64,000 bases of DNA from positions 37,233 to 101,232 of the forward strand of contig NZ_JALBYU010000024.1 of NCBI RefSeq assembly GCF_029963765.1. The letters are read 5' to 3'. The position numbers were made by a program, and so were the translations under genes. The notes under the pieces are model-generated. The model saw only the letters and a program-made list of their open reading frames with translations. It had not been told where the DNA came from and ran no database searches. Shown here in pieces: positions 25,037-33,447 of this stretch (position 1 is the first letter of the stretch; each line of letters opens with the position of its first letter). Source of the stretch: Pseudomonas sp. UYIF39 (GTDB taxonomy: Bacteria > Pseudomonadota > Gammaproteobacteria > Pseudomonadales > Pseudomonadaceae).

Positions 25037-26038
25037 ATGAATGATTTACAGCTCGACGACTTCAAAACCAACGAAAACGCCGCCATGGTGTTGTTGGTGG
25101 ACGATCAGGCAATGATCGGCGAGGCGGTGCGCCGCGGGTTGTCGAACGAAGATAACATCGACTTCCACTTCTGCGCTGACCCGCACCAGGCCATCGCCCA
25201 GGCGATCCGCATCAAACCGACGGTGATCCTCCAGGATCTGGTGATGCCCGGTCTTGACGGCTTGAGCCTGGTGCGCGAGTACCGCAACCATCCGGCGACC
25301 AAGGACATCCCGATCATTGTCCTGTCGACCAAGGAAGACCCGCTGATCAAGAGCGCGGCGTTTGCGGCCGGGGCCAATGATTACCTGGTCAAGTTGCCGG
25401 ACAACATCGAGCTGGTGGCGCGCATCCGCTATCACTCGCGCTCCTACATGACGTTGCTGCAGCGTGACGCCGCTTACCGCGCGTTGCGGGTCAGCCAGCA
25501 GCAGTTGCTCGACACCAACCTGGTGCTGCAACGCTTGATGAACTCCGACGGTCTGACCGGGCTGTCGAACCGCCGGCATTTCGACGAGTACCTGGAGCTT
25601 GAGTGGCGCCGTTCGCTGCGTGACCAGAGTCAACTGTCGTTGCTGATGATCGATGTTGACTACTTCAAGTCCTACAACGACAGCTTCGGCCACCTTGAAG
25701 GCGATGAGGCCCTGCGCAAAGTGGCGACGGCGATCCGTGATGCCAGCTCGCGACCTTCGGACCTGCCGGCCCGTTACGGCGGCGAAGAGTTCGTTCTGGT
25801 GCTGCCCAATACTTCGCCGGGCGGCGCGCGACTGGTCGCGGAAAAACTGCGCCAGACCGTGGCGGCGCTGAAGATCCCGCACGTCTCCCCGACCGAAGGT
25901 TCGAGCCTGACCATCAGCATCGGCCTGTCGACCATGACCCCGCAACCGGGGAGCGATTGCCGACAATTGATCTCGGCGGCGGACAAGGGGCTGTATCTGG
26001 CGAAGAACAATGGGCGTAATCAGGTGGGGATTGAGTAA
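25037..26038 (+). CDS. wspR: Diguanylate cyclase response regulator WspR
   Basis: The 333-residue output of the Wsp system, which makes cyclic-di-GMP when phosphorylated and so promotes matrix production. The N-terminal receiver has VLLVDDQAM and LQDLVMPGLDG with the phosphoacceptor at Asp67. A helical stalk joins it to the GGDEF domain, whose active-site motif is GGEEF at residues 248-252. The inhibitory I-site RPSD (239-242) is present, so feedback control should work. It follows wspF after 47 bp, the only real gap in the operon. A 35-bp perfect palindrome lies just past its stop. Confidence 0.96.
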   Translation: MNDLQLDDFKTNENAAMVLLVDDQAMIGEAVRRGLSNEDNIDFHFCADPHQAIAQAIRIKPTVILQDLVMPGLDGLSLVREYRNHPATKDIPIIVLSTKEDPLIKSAAFAAGANDYLVKLPDNIELVARIRYHSRSYMTLLQRDAAYRALRVSQQQLLDTNLVLQRLMNSDGLTGLSNRRHFDEYLELEWRRSLRDQSQLSLLMIDVDYFKSYNDSFGHLEGDEALRKVATAIRDASSRPSDLPARYGGEEFVLVLPNTSPGGARLVAEKLRQTVAALKIPHVSPTEGSSLTISIGLSTMTPQPGSDCRQLISAADKGLYLAKNNGRNQVGIE

Positions 26039-26060
26039 TTCGCTACGAAATACAACTTCC

Positions 26061-26209
26061 TGTAGCAGCTGCCGAGCTGCGCGAGGCTGCGTTCGAGGAC
26101 GAAGTCCTCGCAAATCGTCTGTACGCGGTTTACCCGAAAGAACGCGTTGCCTGATTTTGCGACGGCTACGCCGCCGAACGCAGCCTCGCGCAGCTCGGCA
26201 GCTGCTACA
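26061..26209. repeat. Perfect 35-bp inverted repeat between wspR and prfB
   Basis: Arms 26061-26095 and 26175-26209 are exact reverse complements, beginning TGTAGCAGCTGCCGAGCTGC. A 79-base spacer separates them. It is the same family as the element at 12653-12752. It probably forms the 3' end of the wsp message. Confidence 0.85.
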
Positions 26210-26268
26210 AGCGTTGTCCCTTCCGGCATTCAGTAAAAAACCATTCGCCCCTAAAGCCGCCAGGCGGG

Positions 26269-26297
26269 CTGCCGTGACAGCCTGATTACGTTATACT
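26269..26297 (+). promoter_or_regulatory. Candidate promoter of prfB-lysS
   Basis: TATACT at 26292-26297 is a good -10. A weak -35 CTGCCG lies 17 bases before it. This places transcription start about 35 bases upstream of the prfB ATG. Confidence 0.45.
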
Positions 26298-26336
26298 CGC
26301 CGGCTTTCAAAAGTTCGCCAACGAGTGCTGCCCGCC

Positions 26337-27432
26337 ATGGAAATCAACCCGATCCTTAACAGCATCAAGGACCTGTCCGAGCGCTCCGAAACTATTCGGG
26401 GGTATCTTTGACTACGATCAAAAGCATGAGCGTCTGACTGAAGTCAATCGCGAGCTTGAAGATCCGTCTGTCTGGAACAACCCGTCGTACGCTCAGGAGC
26501 TGGGCCGCGAGCGGTCCCTGCTGGCTCAGATCGTCGAAACCCTCGACGAAATGCACACAGGCCTGGCCGACGCCAAAGACCTGCTGCTGATGTCCGCCGA
26601 AGAAGAAGACCAGGCCGCCGTCGATGACGTTGCTGCCGAAGTCGAACGTCTGCGCGAGTCCCTGGAGAAACTCGAATTCCGTCGCATGTTCAGCGGTGAG
26701 ATGGACGCCAACAACGCCTACCTGGACATCCAGGCCGGCTCCGGCGGTACCGAGGCCCAGGACTGGGCCAACATCCTGCTGCGCATGTACCTGCGCTGGG
26801 CTGACAAACGCGGTTTCGACGCGACCATCATGGAGCTGTCGGCCGGCGAAGTCGCCGGGATCAAGGGCGCGACCGTGCACATCAAGGGCGAATACGCCTT
26901 TGGCTGGTTGCGTACCGAAATCGGCGTGCACCGTCTGGTGCGCAAGAGCCCGTTCGACTCCGGCAACCGTCGCCACACCTCTTTCTCTGCCGTGTTCGTG
27001 TCGCCGGAAATCGATGACAACATCGAAATCGACATCAACCCGTCGGACCTGCGCATCGACACCTATCGCTCCTCCGGTGCCGGTGGTCAGCACGTAAACA
27101 CCACCGACTCGGCCGTCCGTATTACGCACGTACCGACCAACACCGTGGTCAGCTGCCAGAACGAACGCTCCCAGCACGCCAACAAAGACACCGCGATGAA
27201 AATGTTGCGGGCGCGCTTGTACGAGCAGGAAGTGCAGAAACGCAACGCCGCCTCCCAGGCCCTGGAAGACACCAAGTCCGACATCGGCTGGGGTCACCAG
27301 ATCCGCTCTTATGTGCTCGATGCGTCGCGAATCAAGGATTTGCGCACTAACATCGAACGCAGCGACTGTGACAAGGTGCTCGACGGCGACATCGACGAAT
27401 ACCTGGTGGCCAGCCTGAAACAAGGCCTGTAA
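26337..27432 (+). CDS. prfB: Peptide chain release factor 2, made by programmed +1 frameshift
   Basis: RF2 recognises UGA and UAA stop codons and releases the finished protein at the ribosome. The ATG at 26337 reads MEINPILNSIKDLSERSETI and reaches an in-frame TGA at 26409. The slip site CTT TGA C lies there, with an internal Shine-Dalgarno-like GGGGG just before it. A +1 shift at CTT joins the long downstream frame (DYDQKHERL...). Beyond it are the stop-codon reading tripeptide SPF (in VRKSPFDSG) and the peptidyl-transferase motif GGQ (in SSGAGGQHVN). The spliced product is about 364 residues, the normal RF2 length. lysS follows after 71 bp. Confidence 0.96.
26397..26412 (+). promoter_or_regulatory. 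RF2 autoregulatory frameshift site
   Basis: CGGGGGTATCTTTGAC contains an internal ribosome-binding-like G run, the slippery CTT, and the zero-frame TGA (26409-26411). Low RF2 favours slipping to GAC at 26410. Confidence 0.93.
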
Positions 27433-27503
27433 ACCACCAGTCAAGACCTCAAGTCCCCTGCCACCGGTGGGGGCAACGAACCTGTGATGGAATTTTTAAA
27501 GAC

Positions 27504-29006
27504 ATGAGCGACCTAGAACTCGACCCGCAAGCCCTGCAACAGGAAGAAAACTCCCTGATCGCCCTGCGCAAGGAAAAGCTGGCTGCCGAGCGCGCCAAGG
27601 GCAATGCCTTCCCGAACGACTTCCGCCGCGACAACTACTGCGAAGACTTGCAGAAGCAGTACGCGGACAAGACCAAGGAAGAGCTGGCAGAGGCTGCGAT
27701 CCCGGTCAAGGTTGCCGGTCGCATCATGCTCAACCGTGGCTCGTTCATGGTGATCCAGGACATGACCGGTCGCATTCAGGTCTACGTCAACCGTAAAACC
27801 CTGTCCGAAGAAACCCTGGCCTCGGTGAAAACCTGGGACATGGGCGACATCATCGCAGCCGTTGGCACCCTGGCGCGTTCCGGCAAGGGCGACCTGTACG
27901 TCGAAATGACTGAAGTGCGCCTGCTGACCAAGTCGCTGCGCCCGCTGCCGGACAAACACCACGGCCTGACCGACACCGAGCAGCGCTATCGTCAGCGCTA
28001 CGTTGACCTGATCGTCAACGAAGACGTGCGCCAGACCTTCCGCGTGCGTTCGCAAGTGATTGCGCACATCCGCAGCTTCCTGATGCAGCGTGACTTCCTG
28101 GAAGTGGAAACGCCGATGCTGCAAACCATTCCGGGTGGCGCGGCAGCCAAGCCGTTCGAGACTCACCACAACGCGCTGGACATGGAAATGTTCCTGCGTA
28201 TCGCGCCGGAGCTGTACCTCAAGCGTCTGGTAGTCGGTGGTTTTGAAAAAGTGTTCGAGATCAACCGCAACTTCCGTAACGAAGGCGTTTCGACCCGTCA
28301 CAACCCTGAATTCACCATGTTGGAGTTCTACCAGGCTTACGCCGACTACGAAGACAACATGGACCTGACCGAAGAACTGTTCCGCGAATTGGCGCAGCTG
28401 GTTCTGGGCAGCACCGACGTGCCTTACGGCGACAAGGTGTTCCACTTCGGCGAACCGTTCGTGCGTCTGTCGGTGTTCGACTCGATCCTCAAGTACAACC
28501 CTGAGCTGACCGCTGACGACCTGACCGACATCGACAAGGCCCGCGCCATCGCCAAGAAGGCCGGCGCCAAGGTGCTGGGCTTCGAAGGTCTGGGCAAACT
28601 GCAGGTGATGATTTTCGAAGAGCTGGTCGAGCACAAGCTGGAGCAACCGCACTTCATCACTCAATACCCGTTCGAAGTGTCGCCGCTGGCCCGTCGTAAC
28701 GACGACAACCCGAACGTCACCGACCGTTTTGAACTGTTCATCGGCGGCCGCGAAATTGCCAACGCCTACTCCGAGTTGAACGACGCGGAAGACCAGGCCG
28801 AACGCTTCATGGCCCAGGTGGCCGACAAGGATGCCGGCGACGACGAAGCCATGCACTACGACGCCGACTTCGTTCGCGCGCTGGAGTACGGCATGCCGCC
28901 AACGGCCGGTGAAGGGATCGGCATCGACCGTCTGGTGATGCTGTTGACCAACTCCCCGTCGATCCGCGACGTCATCCTGTTCCCGCACATGCGGCCACAA
29001 GCGTAA
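27504..29006 (+). CDS. lysS: Lysyl-tRNA synthetase, class II
   Basis: A 500-residue aminoacyl-tRNA synthetase charging tRNA-Lys. The N-terminal OB-fold anticodon-binding domain lies around residues 65-150 (VAGRIMLNRGSFMVIQDMTG). The class II core follows, with motif 2 at FRNEGVSTRHNPEFTMLEFY and motif 3 at GEGIGIDRLVMLLTN. The stop is followed by a strong terminator. prfB-lysS is the conserved gene order in gammaproteobacteria and is probably one transcript here. Confidence 0.97.
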   Translation: MSDLELDPQALQQEENSLIALRKEKLAAERAKGNAFPNDFRRDNYCEDLQKQYADKTKEELAEAAIPVKVAGRIMLNRGSFMVIQDMTGRIQVYVNRKTLSEETLASVKTWDMGDIIAAVGTLARSGKGDLYVEMTEVRLLTKSLRPLPDKHHGLTDTEQRYRQRYVDLIVNEDVRQTFRVRSQVIAHIRSFLMQRDFLEVETPMLQTIPGGAAAKPFETHHNALDMEMFLRIAPELYLKRLVVGGFEKVFEINRNFRNEGVSTRHNPEFTMLEFYQAYADYEDNMDLTEELFRELAQLVLGSTDVPYGDKVFHFGEPFVRLSVFDSILKYNPELTADDLTDIDKARAIAKKAGAKVLGFEGLGKLQVMIFEELVEHKLEQPHFITQYPFEVSPLARRNDDNPNVTDRFELFIGGREIANAYSELNDAEDQAERFMAQVADKDAGDDEAMHYDADFVRALEYGMPPTAGEGIGIDRLVMLLTNSPSIRDVILFPHMRPQA

Positions 29007-29016
29007 GTGTTTCAAT

Positions 29017-29045
29017 AAAAAAGCCGCCTAAAACAGGCGGCTTTT
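29017..29045 (+). terminator. Terminator after lysS
   Basis: AAGCCGCCT and AGGCGGCTT (29021-29029, 29035-29043) with an AAAAC loop, preceded by an A run and followed by TTTTT. Confidence 0.9.
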
Positions 29046-29108
29046 TATTGCCTGTCTGGTACAAACGTATCAATTGGTTACTTTTGACGTAAGAGAGGAA
29101 TACCTGTC

Positions 29109-29825
29109 GTGAACCGTGCAATTGCTCAAGAGGGTGCAGCGGACGTCGCCACTGCGGTCGCTGAAAGTGTTCAGTACCAGGGGCGCAAGGCCAGCCGACA
29201 GGGCAGTGAGCAGCGTCGACAGGACATTCTCGATGCGGCGATGCGCATTGTCGTGCGCGATGGCGTGCGGGCGGTGCGTCACCGTGCGGTGGCCGCCGAG
29301 GCTGGTGTGCCGCTGTCGGCCACCACTTACTATTTCAAGGATATCGATGACCTGCTCACCGATACCTTTGCCCAATACGTGGAACGCAGCGCGGCGTTCA
29401 TGGCCAAGCTGTGGGCCAGCAACGAAGGCCTGCTACGTGAGATGGTCGCTTATGGCGATGGCAGCCCCGCGTCCCGTTCACAGCTGGCCGACGATATCGC
29501 ACGCCTGACCGCCGATTACGTGCAGCGCCAATTGCACAACCGTCGCGAACACTTGATGGCCGAGCAGGCGTTCCGTCAAGAGGCCCTGTTGAACCCGCGT
29601 CTGGCGGAGTTGGTGCGCTCGCATCAGCAAATTCTTCTGCAAGGCACCTGCCATTTTTTCGAGGTATTGGGTTCCCGCGAGCCACAACAGGATGCCAAAG
29701 TGTTGACGGCGATTATCGGACGGATGGAATATCAGGGCCTGCTCAACGACGCCGACCCTGTCGCCGAAGCCGAAATGCTCGGCATCCTGACCCGTTACAT
29801 GCATTTGGTATTGGCGTCGGTGTGA
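29109..29825 (+). CDS. TetR-family transcriptional regulator
   Basis: A 238-residue repressor-type regulator. After a 33-residue extension the TetR helix-turn-helix reads RRQDILDAAMRIVVRDGVRA, then HRAVAAEAGVPLSATTYYFKD. The rest is the ligand-binding helical domain with the MEYQGLLND segment of the C-terminal family. The start is a GTG at 29109 with GAGAGGAA upstream. It lies alone between the lysS terminator and a REP palindrome. The orthologous position in PAO1 also holds a TetR gene (recalled). Ligand and targets are unknown. Confidence 0.85.
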   Translation: MNRAIAQEGAADVATAVAESVQYQGRKASRQGSEQRRQDILDAAMRIVVRDGVRAVRHRAVAAEAGVPLSATTYYFKDIDDLLTDTFAQYVERSAAFMAKLWASNEGLLREMVAYGDGSPASRSQLADDIARLTADYVQRQLHNRREHLMAEQAFRQEALLNPRLAELVRSHQQILLQGTCHFFEVLGSREPQQDAKVLTAIIGRMEYQGLLNDADPVAEAEMLGILTRYMHLVLASV

Positions 29826-29840
29826 TCCTTGGGGACACTC

Positions 29841-29940
29841 AACCCTGTGGGAGCGAGCTTGCTCGCGATAGCGGAGTGTCAGGCGACATCAATGTCGATT
29901 GTTAGACCGTAATCGCGAGCAAGCTCGCTCCCACAGGGTT
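29841..29940. repeat. REP palindrome pair
   Basis: AACCCTGTGGGAGCGAGCTT (29841) and its reverse complement ending at 29940 face each other across about 40 bases. It is one of several copies in the window. Confidence 0.85.
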
Positions 29941-29983
29941 CGTGGCCACCTGAGGTCGGCGTTGTGTTCATAGGGAGTGTTGA

Positions 29984-30538
29984 ATGAAAGCCTGGCGTGG
30001 CGTTGTGATCGCCTTGTCGTTCCTGCTGCTCAGCGGCTGTCTGGTGACCTTCAAGGAGCCGCTGCCCTCGAGCGAGCCCGCGCCTAAGGGGTTACTCGGC
30101 AAATGGACCAGTACCAACGCCTGGGGCGAACCGCTGAATCTGGAGCTGACACGCCTCGGCGACAATCAATATCAGGCGGTCAGCTACTTCAAGGCTAAGC
30201 CCAAGCAACGCGAAGCCTATCCCTTCACGGTGACCCGTCATGGCAGTCGCTGGTACCTGTCGGCGAAGGTGCCGGCGCAATTCGGTGGGCATTTCACGCT
30301 CTTGGGTTTTGAACTCACCGATAAGCATGAGCTGGTGGTCTATAACCTCGACCTCGAGCAGATCAACCAGGCCCTGAGGCAAAAAGTCCTCAGCGGCGAA
30401 GGCTTCCAGACCGACGACGGCGACGGTGTGTTGATCAACAACAATCTGGACCAGGTCTTCGCCTACCTTGACGACCCGGCCAATTCCGATGTGTTCGTCG
30501 AGGCCGTGCGCTATCAGCGCCTGGCCAAAGTCAAATAA
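29984..30538 (+). CDS. Predicted lipoprotein, conserved in Pseudomonas
   Basis: A 184-residue protein with a lipoprotein signal peptide (MKAWRGVVIALSFLLLSGC) whose lipobox Cys is at residue 19. The mature part contains LLGKWTSTNAWGEPLNLELT and reads like a small beta-rich domain. I recognise no family beyond a conserved Pseudomonas lipoprotein. It is 36 bp upstream of the QEGLA-motif gene and could share its transcript. The outer-membrane location is inferred from the lipobox, because no Asp at +2 is seen (Leu follows Cys). Confidence 0.75.
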   Translation: MKAWRGVVIALSFLLLSGCLVTFKEPLPSSEPAPKGLLGKWTSTNAWGEPLNLELTRLGDNQYQAVSYFKAKPKQREAYPFTVTRHGSRWYLSAKVPAQFGGHFTLLGFELTDKHELVVYNLDLEQINQALRQKVLSGEGFQTDDGDGVLINNNLDQVFAYLDDPANSDVFVEAVRYQRLAKVK

Positions 30539-30574
30539 AACCAGCACGTAAACGGTTTTCTACAGGAGTTTCGG

Positions 30575-31852
30575 GTGGACGATTACCAGCAGTCGATACG
30601 CATTTTGTCCGATCGCATTGTGCTGGCGCAGACGCCGATTCGCGTCCTCGATGCAGTCAAGTGGGACGACAGCATCCGCAAGGGTTTCCTCAAGGCCAAG
30701 GGCAAGGAAATGCCGGCGGTGGACCGCGATTACTACCTGAACCGGCCGCTGGCGTTCGACTCCAGCAAGGTGAAGCTGGAATTCCAGAACATCGAACGCG
30801 ACATCACCCGTCAGCTCGGACAGTTCAACCCGGTTGGCCAGATCATGCGCCGCATGTGCAAGGAATACCGGATGGTGGTGCGCATGCTCGAAGCGCGCGG
30901 CACCGAGGATTTCGGGCTGATTTCACAGGAGCTTTACGGTGCCGCTTCCGACGCGTTCCACGCCGGCGATCCGACCCTTTCCGACCTGGGCCTGATGCTC
31001 TCCGATTACCTGAACAATATCGATGGCCGTGGCGACCTGAAGGACGAACCGAAAATCCTCACCGCCAAGGAAGCCGTCCACCTGCTGCAAACCCGCTTGA
31101 ACAAGGTATTCGGCGAGGCCGAGGAAACCATTCGCGTATTCGAGTCCGACGGGATCGTCGCCGATGCGGCGGCTGGCGCCGACTACATCAAGATCCGCGC
31201 CGACGCGATGTTCAACGACCGTGACGTGCGTGCTCTGGAAGTCCACGAAGGGCTGGTGCATGTGGGGACCACGCTCAATGGTCTGAACCAGCCGATCTGC
31301 ACCTTCCTCTCCAAAGGTCCGCCGTCGTCGACGGTGACTCAGGAAGGCCTGGCGATCCTGATGGAAATCATCACCTTTGCCTCCTACCCGAGTCGCCTGC
31401 GCAAACTGACCAACCGAACCCGTGCCATTCACATGGTGGAAGAGGGCGCTGACTTCTTGCAGATCTTCGAGTTCTTCCGCGAACAAGGTTTTGAAATGGC
31501 GGAAAGCTACGGCAACGCCAGTCGGGTTTTCCGTGGCTCGGTGCCGACAGGTCTGCCATTTACCAAAGACTTGTCCTACCTCAAGGGCTTTATCATGGTT
31601 TACAACTACATTCAGTTGGCCGTGCGTAAAGGCAAGCTTGAGCAGATACCGCTGCTGTTTTGCGGCAAGACCACGCTGGAAGACATGCGGACCTTGCGCC
31701 AGTTGGTGGATGAAGGGCTGGTGGTGCCACCCAAGTATCTGCCGGATCAGTTCCGTGACCTGAACGCGCTGTCGGCGTGGATGTGCTTCTCCAACTTCCT
31801 CAATCACCTGAGCCTGGACCGGATCGAAGCGGATTACTCCAACATCCTCTAA
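30575..31852 (+). CDS. QEGLA-motif (DUF1704) putative metallopeptidase-like protein
   Basis: A 425-residue protein of the family annotated as flavohaemoglobin expression-modulating QEGLA motif proteins. The motif HEGLVH (His224, Glu225, His229) is an HExxxH-type zinc-binding pattern, and TQEGLA at 255-260 gives its name. Animal relatives of this family (MATCAP) are tubulin carboxypeptidases, so peptidase activity is plausible. The bacterial substrate is unknown. It starts at a GTG (30575) after CAGGAG. The upstream lipoprotein gene may be co-transcribed. All motif residues are intact. Confidence 0.82.
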   Translation: MDDYQQSIRILSDRIVLAQTPIRVLDAVKWDDSIRKGFLKAKGKEMPAVDRDYYLNRPLAFDSSKVKLEFQNIERDITRQLGQFNPVGQIMRRMCKEYRMVVRMLEARGTEDFGLISQELYGAASDAFHAGDPTLSDLGLMLSDYLNNIDGRGDLKDEPKILTAKEAVHLLQTRLNKVFGEAEETIRVFESDGIVADAAAGADYIKIRADAMFNDRDVRALEVHEGLVHVGTTLNGLNQPICTFLSKGPPSSTVTQEGLAILMEIITFASYPSRLRKLTNRTRAIHMVEEGADFLQIFEFFREQGFEMAESYGNASRVFRGSVPTGLPFTKDLSYLKGFIMVYNYIQLAVRKGKLEQIPLLFCGKTTLEDMRTLRQLVDEGLVVPPKYLPDQFRDLNALSAWMCFSNFLNHLSLDRIEADYSNIL

Positions 31853-31870
31853 GGATCACCCGAACCCAAT

Positions 31871-31960
31871 GTGGGAGCGAGCTTGCTCGCGATTGCTGTC
31901 TAACATTCAACACTGCTGTTGTCTGAAACGCCGCCATCGCGAGCAAGCTCGCTCCCACAG
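31871..31960. repeat. REP palindrome pair
   Basis: GTGGGAGCGAGCTTGCTCGC (31871) faces its reverse complement ending at 31960, between the QEGLA and hydrolase genes. Confidence 0.85.
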
Positions 31961-31999
31961 GTACTGTGTTCCAACTCCATTTTCGCGAGGTTTCATCGG

Positions 32000-32914
32000 A
32001 TGAGAATCCTCGGCTTCTTCTGCCTTCTCCTGACCTTGAGCGGCTGCAGCTCGCTGCTGTTCTACCCCGAGCCTGGCCAGCTGTTTACCCCGGAAAAAGC
32101 CAAACTCGAATACCGCGACGTCACCCTGACCACCGCCGATGGCCTGAAACTGCACGGCTGGTGGTTGCCGGCCAAACAAGGTGTCGAAGTCAAAGGCACG
32201 GTGCTGCATCTGCACGGCAATGGCGGCAACCTGCCCATGCATCTCGGGGGGAGTTGGTGGTTACCCAAAGAAGGGTATCAAGTGCTGCTGCTGGACTATC
32301 GCGGTTATGGATTGTCCGAGGGTGAACCGACGCTGCCAGAGATCTACCAGGATATCGACGCGGCGTTCAAATGGCTCGACCAAGCGCCGGAGGTCAAGGG
32401 CAAGCCGCTGATCCTCCTGGGCCAAAGCCTTGGCGGTTCGATGGCCGTGCATTATCTGGTTCAGCACCCCGAACGCCAGAAACAACTCAAGGCCTTCGTC
32501 CTCGACGGCGTGCCCGCCAGTTACCGCAGTGTCGGTCGCTATGCGTTGAGCAACTCTTGGGTGTTCTGGACGTTCCAGGTCCCGCTATCGTGGCTGGTGC
32601 CGGATGGAGACAGCGCGATCAACTCCATGGCGCAGCTCAATGGCGTGCCGAAACTGATCTACCACAGCATCGACGATCCAATCGTGCCCCTTTCCAACGG
32701 CATCCGTCTGTATAAAGCTGCGCCGCCGCCGCGGGTGCTGCAACTGACCCGTGGCGGTCATGTGCAGACGTTCGCCGACCCGGTCTGGCGCAAAGTCATG
32801 CTGCGTTTTCTCGACGACCCGCAGCATTTCAACGGTCTGCGCCGCCTGGGTGAAGTCCCGAATTACCCGGCGCCGAAAAATTCTGAAGATGAACCACCAG
32901 AGAGTCCGCAATGA
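32000..32914 (+). CDS. Alpha/beta hydrolase, predicted lipoprotein
   Basis: A 304-residue serine hydrolase from the ATG at 32000. A longer frame to 31919 runs into REP DNA. The lipoprotein signal MRILGFFCLLLTLSGC has its Cys at 16. The alpha/beta-hydrolase core shows HGNGGNL (oxyanion region), DYRGYGLSEG, the nucleophile elbow GQSLGGS and the late HIS region GGHVQTF. It belongs to the envelope-attached YfhR/ABHD-like hydrolases, and its substrate is unknown. The stop overlaps the start of the next small gene by four bases. Confidence 0.83.
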   Translation: MRILGFFCLLLTLSGCSSLLFYPEPGQLFTPEKAKLEYRDVTLTTADGLKLHGWWLPAKQGVEVKGTVLHLHGNGGNLPMHLGGSWWLPKEGYQVLLLDYRGYGLSEGEPTLPEIYQDIDAAFKWLDQAPEVKGKPLILLGQSLGGSMAVHYLVQHPERQKQLKAFVLDGVPASYRSVGRYALSNSWVFWTFQVPLSWLVPDGDSAINSMAQLNGVPKLIYHSIDDPIVPLSNGIRLYKAAPPPRVLQLTRGGHVQTFADPVWRKVMLRFLDDPQHFNGLRRLGEVPNYPAPKNSEDEPPESPQ

Positions 32915-33240
32915 GTGAAGAACGTAACGCCATCCCGCTGATCATCACCGGTATCTGCAGCATCCTCGGCACCGTCGGGGCCCTGTGGTTCTACGGTTAC
33001 CTGCACTTCGCCAAACCCGAAGATGCGCTGCTGCTCAGCGACTTCACCATGCTCAAGACTGTGCCGGGCGAAGACTACAAAGTCTCCCTCGAGCCGGCCC
33101 CGCAAGTCGCGCAATGCATCGATGGCGTGCTGGTGATGTTCGACACCGAACAGAAAGGCCTGAGCGGCGTGTTGGTCAACAACAAGAAAAAAGCGGTGCG
33201 CTGCGTGGGTGAGGAAACCCCACAGAAGCTCGAGCAGTAA
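32911..33240 (+). CDS. Small membrane-anchored conserved protein
   Basis: 109 residues with one N-terminal membrane segment (IPLIITGICSILGTVGALWFYGYLHF) and a soluble tail containing two cysteines (AQCIDG, VRCVGE). It overlaps the hydrolase gene by four bases, so the two are translationally coupled and probably work together at the envelope. I know no function for it, and the orthologous PAO1 position holds a hypothetical gene (recalled). Confidence 0.75.
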   Translation: MSEERNAIPLIITGICSILGTVGALWFYGYLHFAKPEDALLLSDFTMLKTVPGEDYKVSLEPAPQVAQCIDGVLVMFDTEQKGLSGVLVNNKKKAVRCVGEETPQKLEQ

Positions 33241-33268
33241 TCTCGGTCTGTGTTCACCAAATATCCAC

Positions 33269-33373
33269 TGTGGGAGCGAGCTTGCTCGCGATGGCGGTGT
33301 AACAGCCGACATTGATGTTGAATGTTATGCCCTCATCGTCGGAACGCCGCCCGGAGCAAGCTCGCTCCCACAG
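33269..33373. repeat. REP palindrome pair, right arm partly degraded
   Basis: CTGTGGGAGCGAGCTTGCTC (33269) faces GCCCGGAGCAAGCTCGCTCC near 33350-33369. The right arm has lost the usual CGCGA junction. Confidence 0.8.
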
Positions 33374-33397
33374 GGTTGTGTGTTTGCTAAACAAAAA

Positions 33398-33424
33398 GCC
33401 CCGCCTGATCAGATCAGGCGGGGC
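33398..33424. terminator. Bidirectional terminator between convergent genes
   Basis: GCCCCGCCTGATC and GATCAGGCGGGGC form a near-continuous dyad flanked by AAAAA and TTTT. It serves the small membrane gene and lptF. Confidence 0.88.
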
Positions 33425-33447
33425 TTTTGTGTTTCGGCAGATGAAGC

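Noticed and set aside
27513..29015. 500-codon minus-strand frame opposite lysS
   Set aside because: Exact antisense of a highly conserved housekeeping gene, with low-complexity composition.
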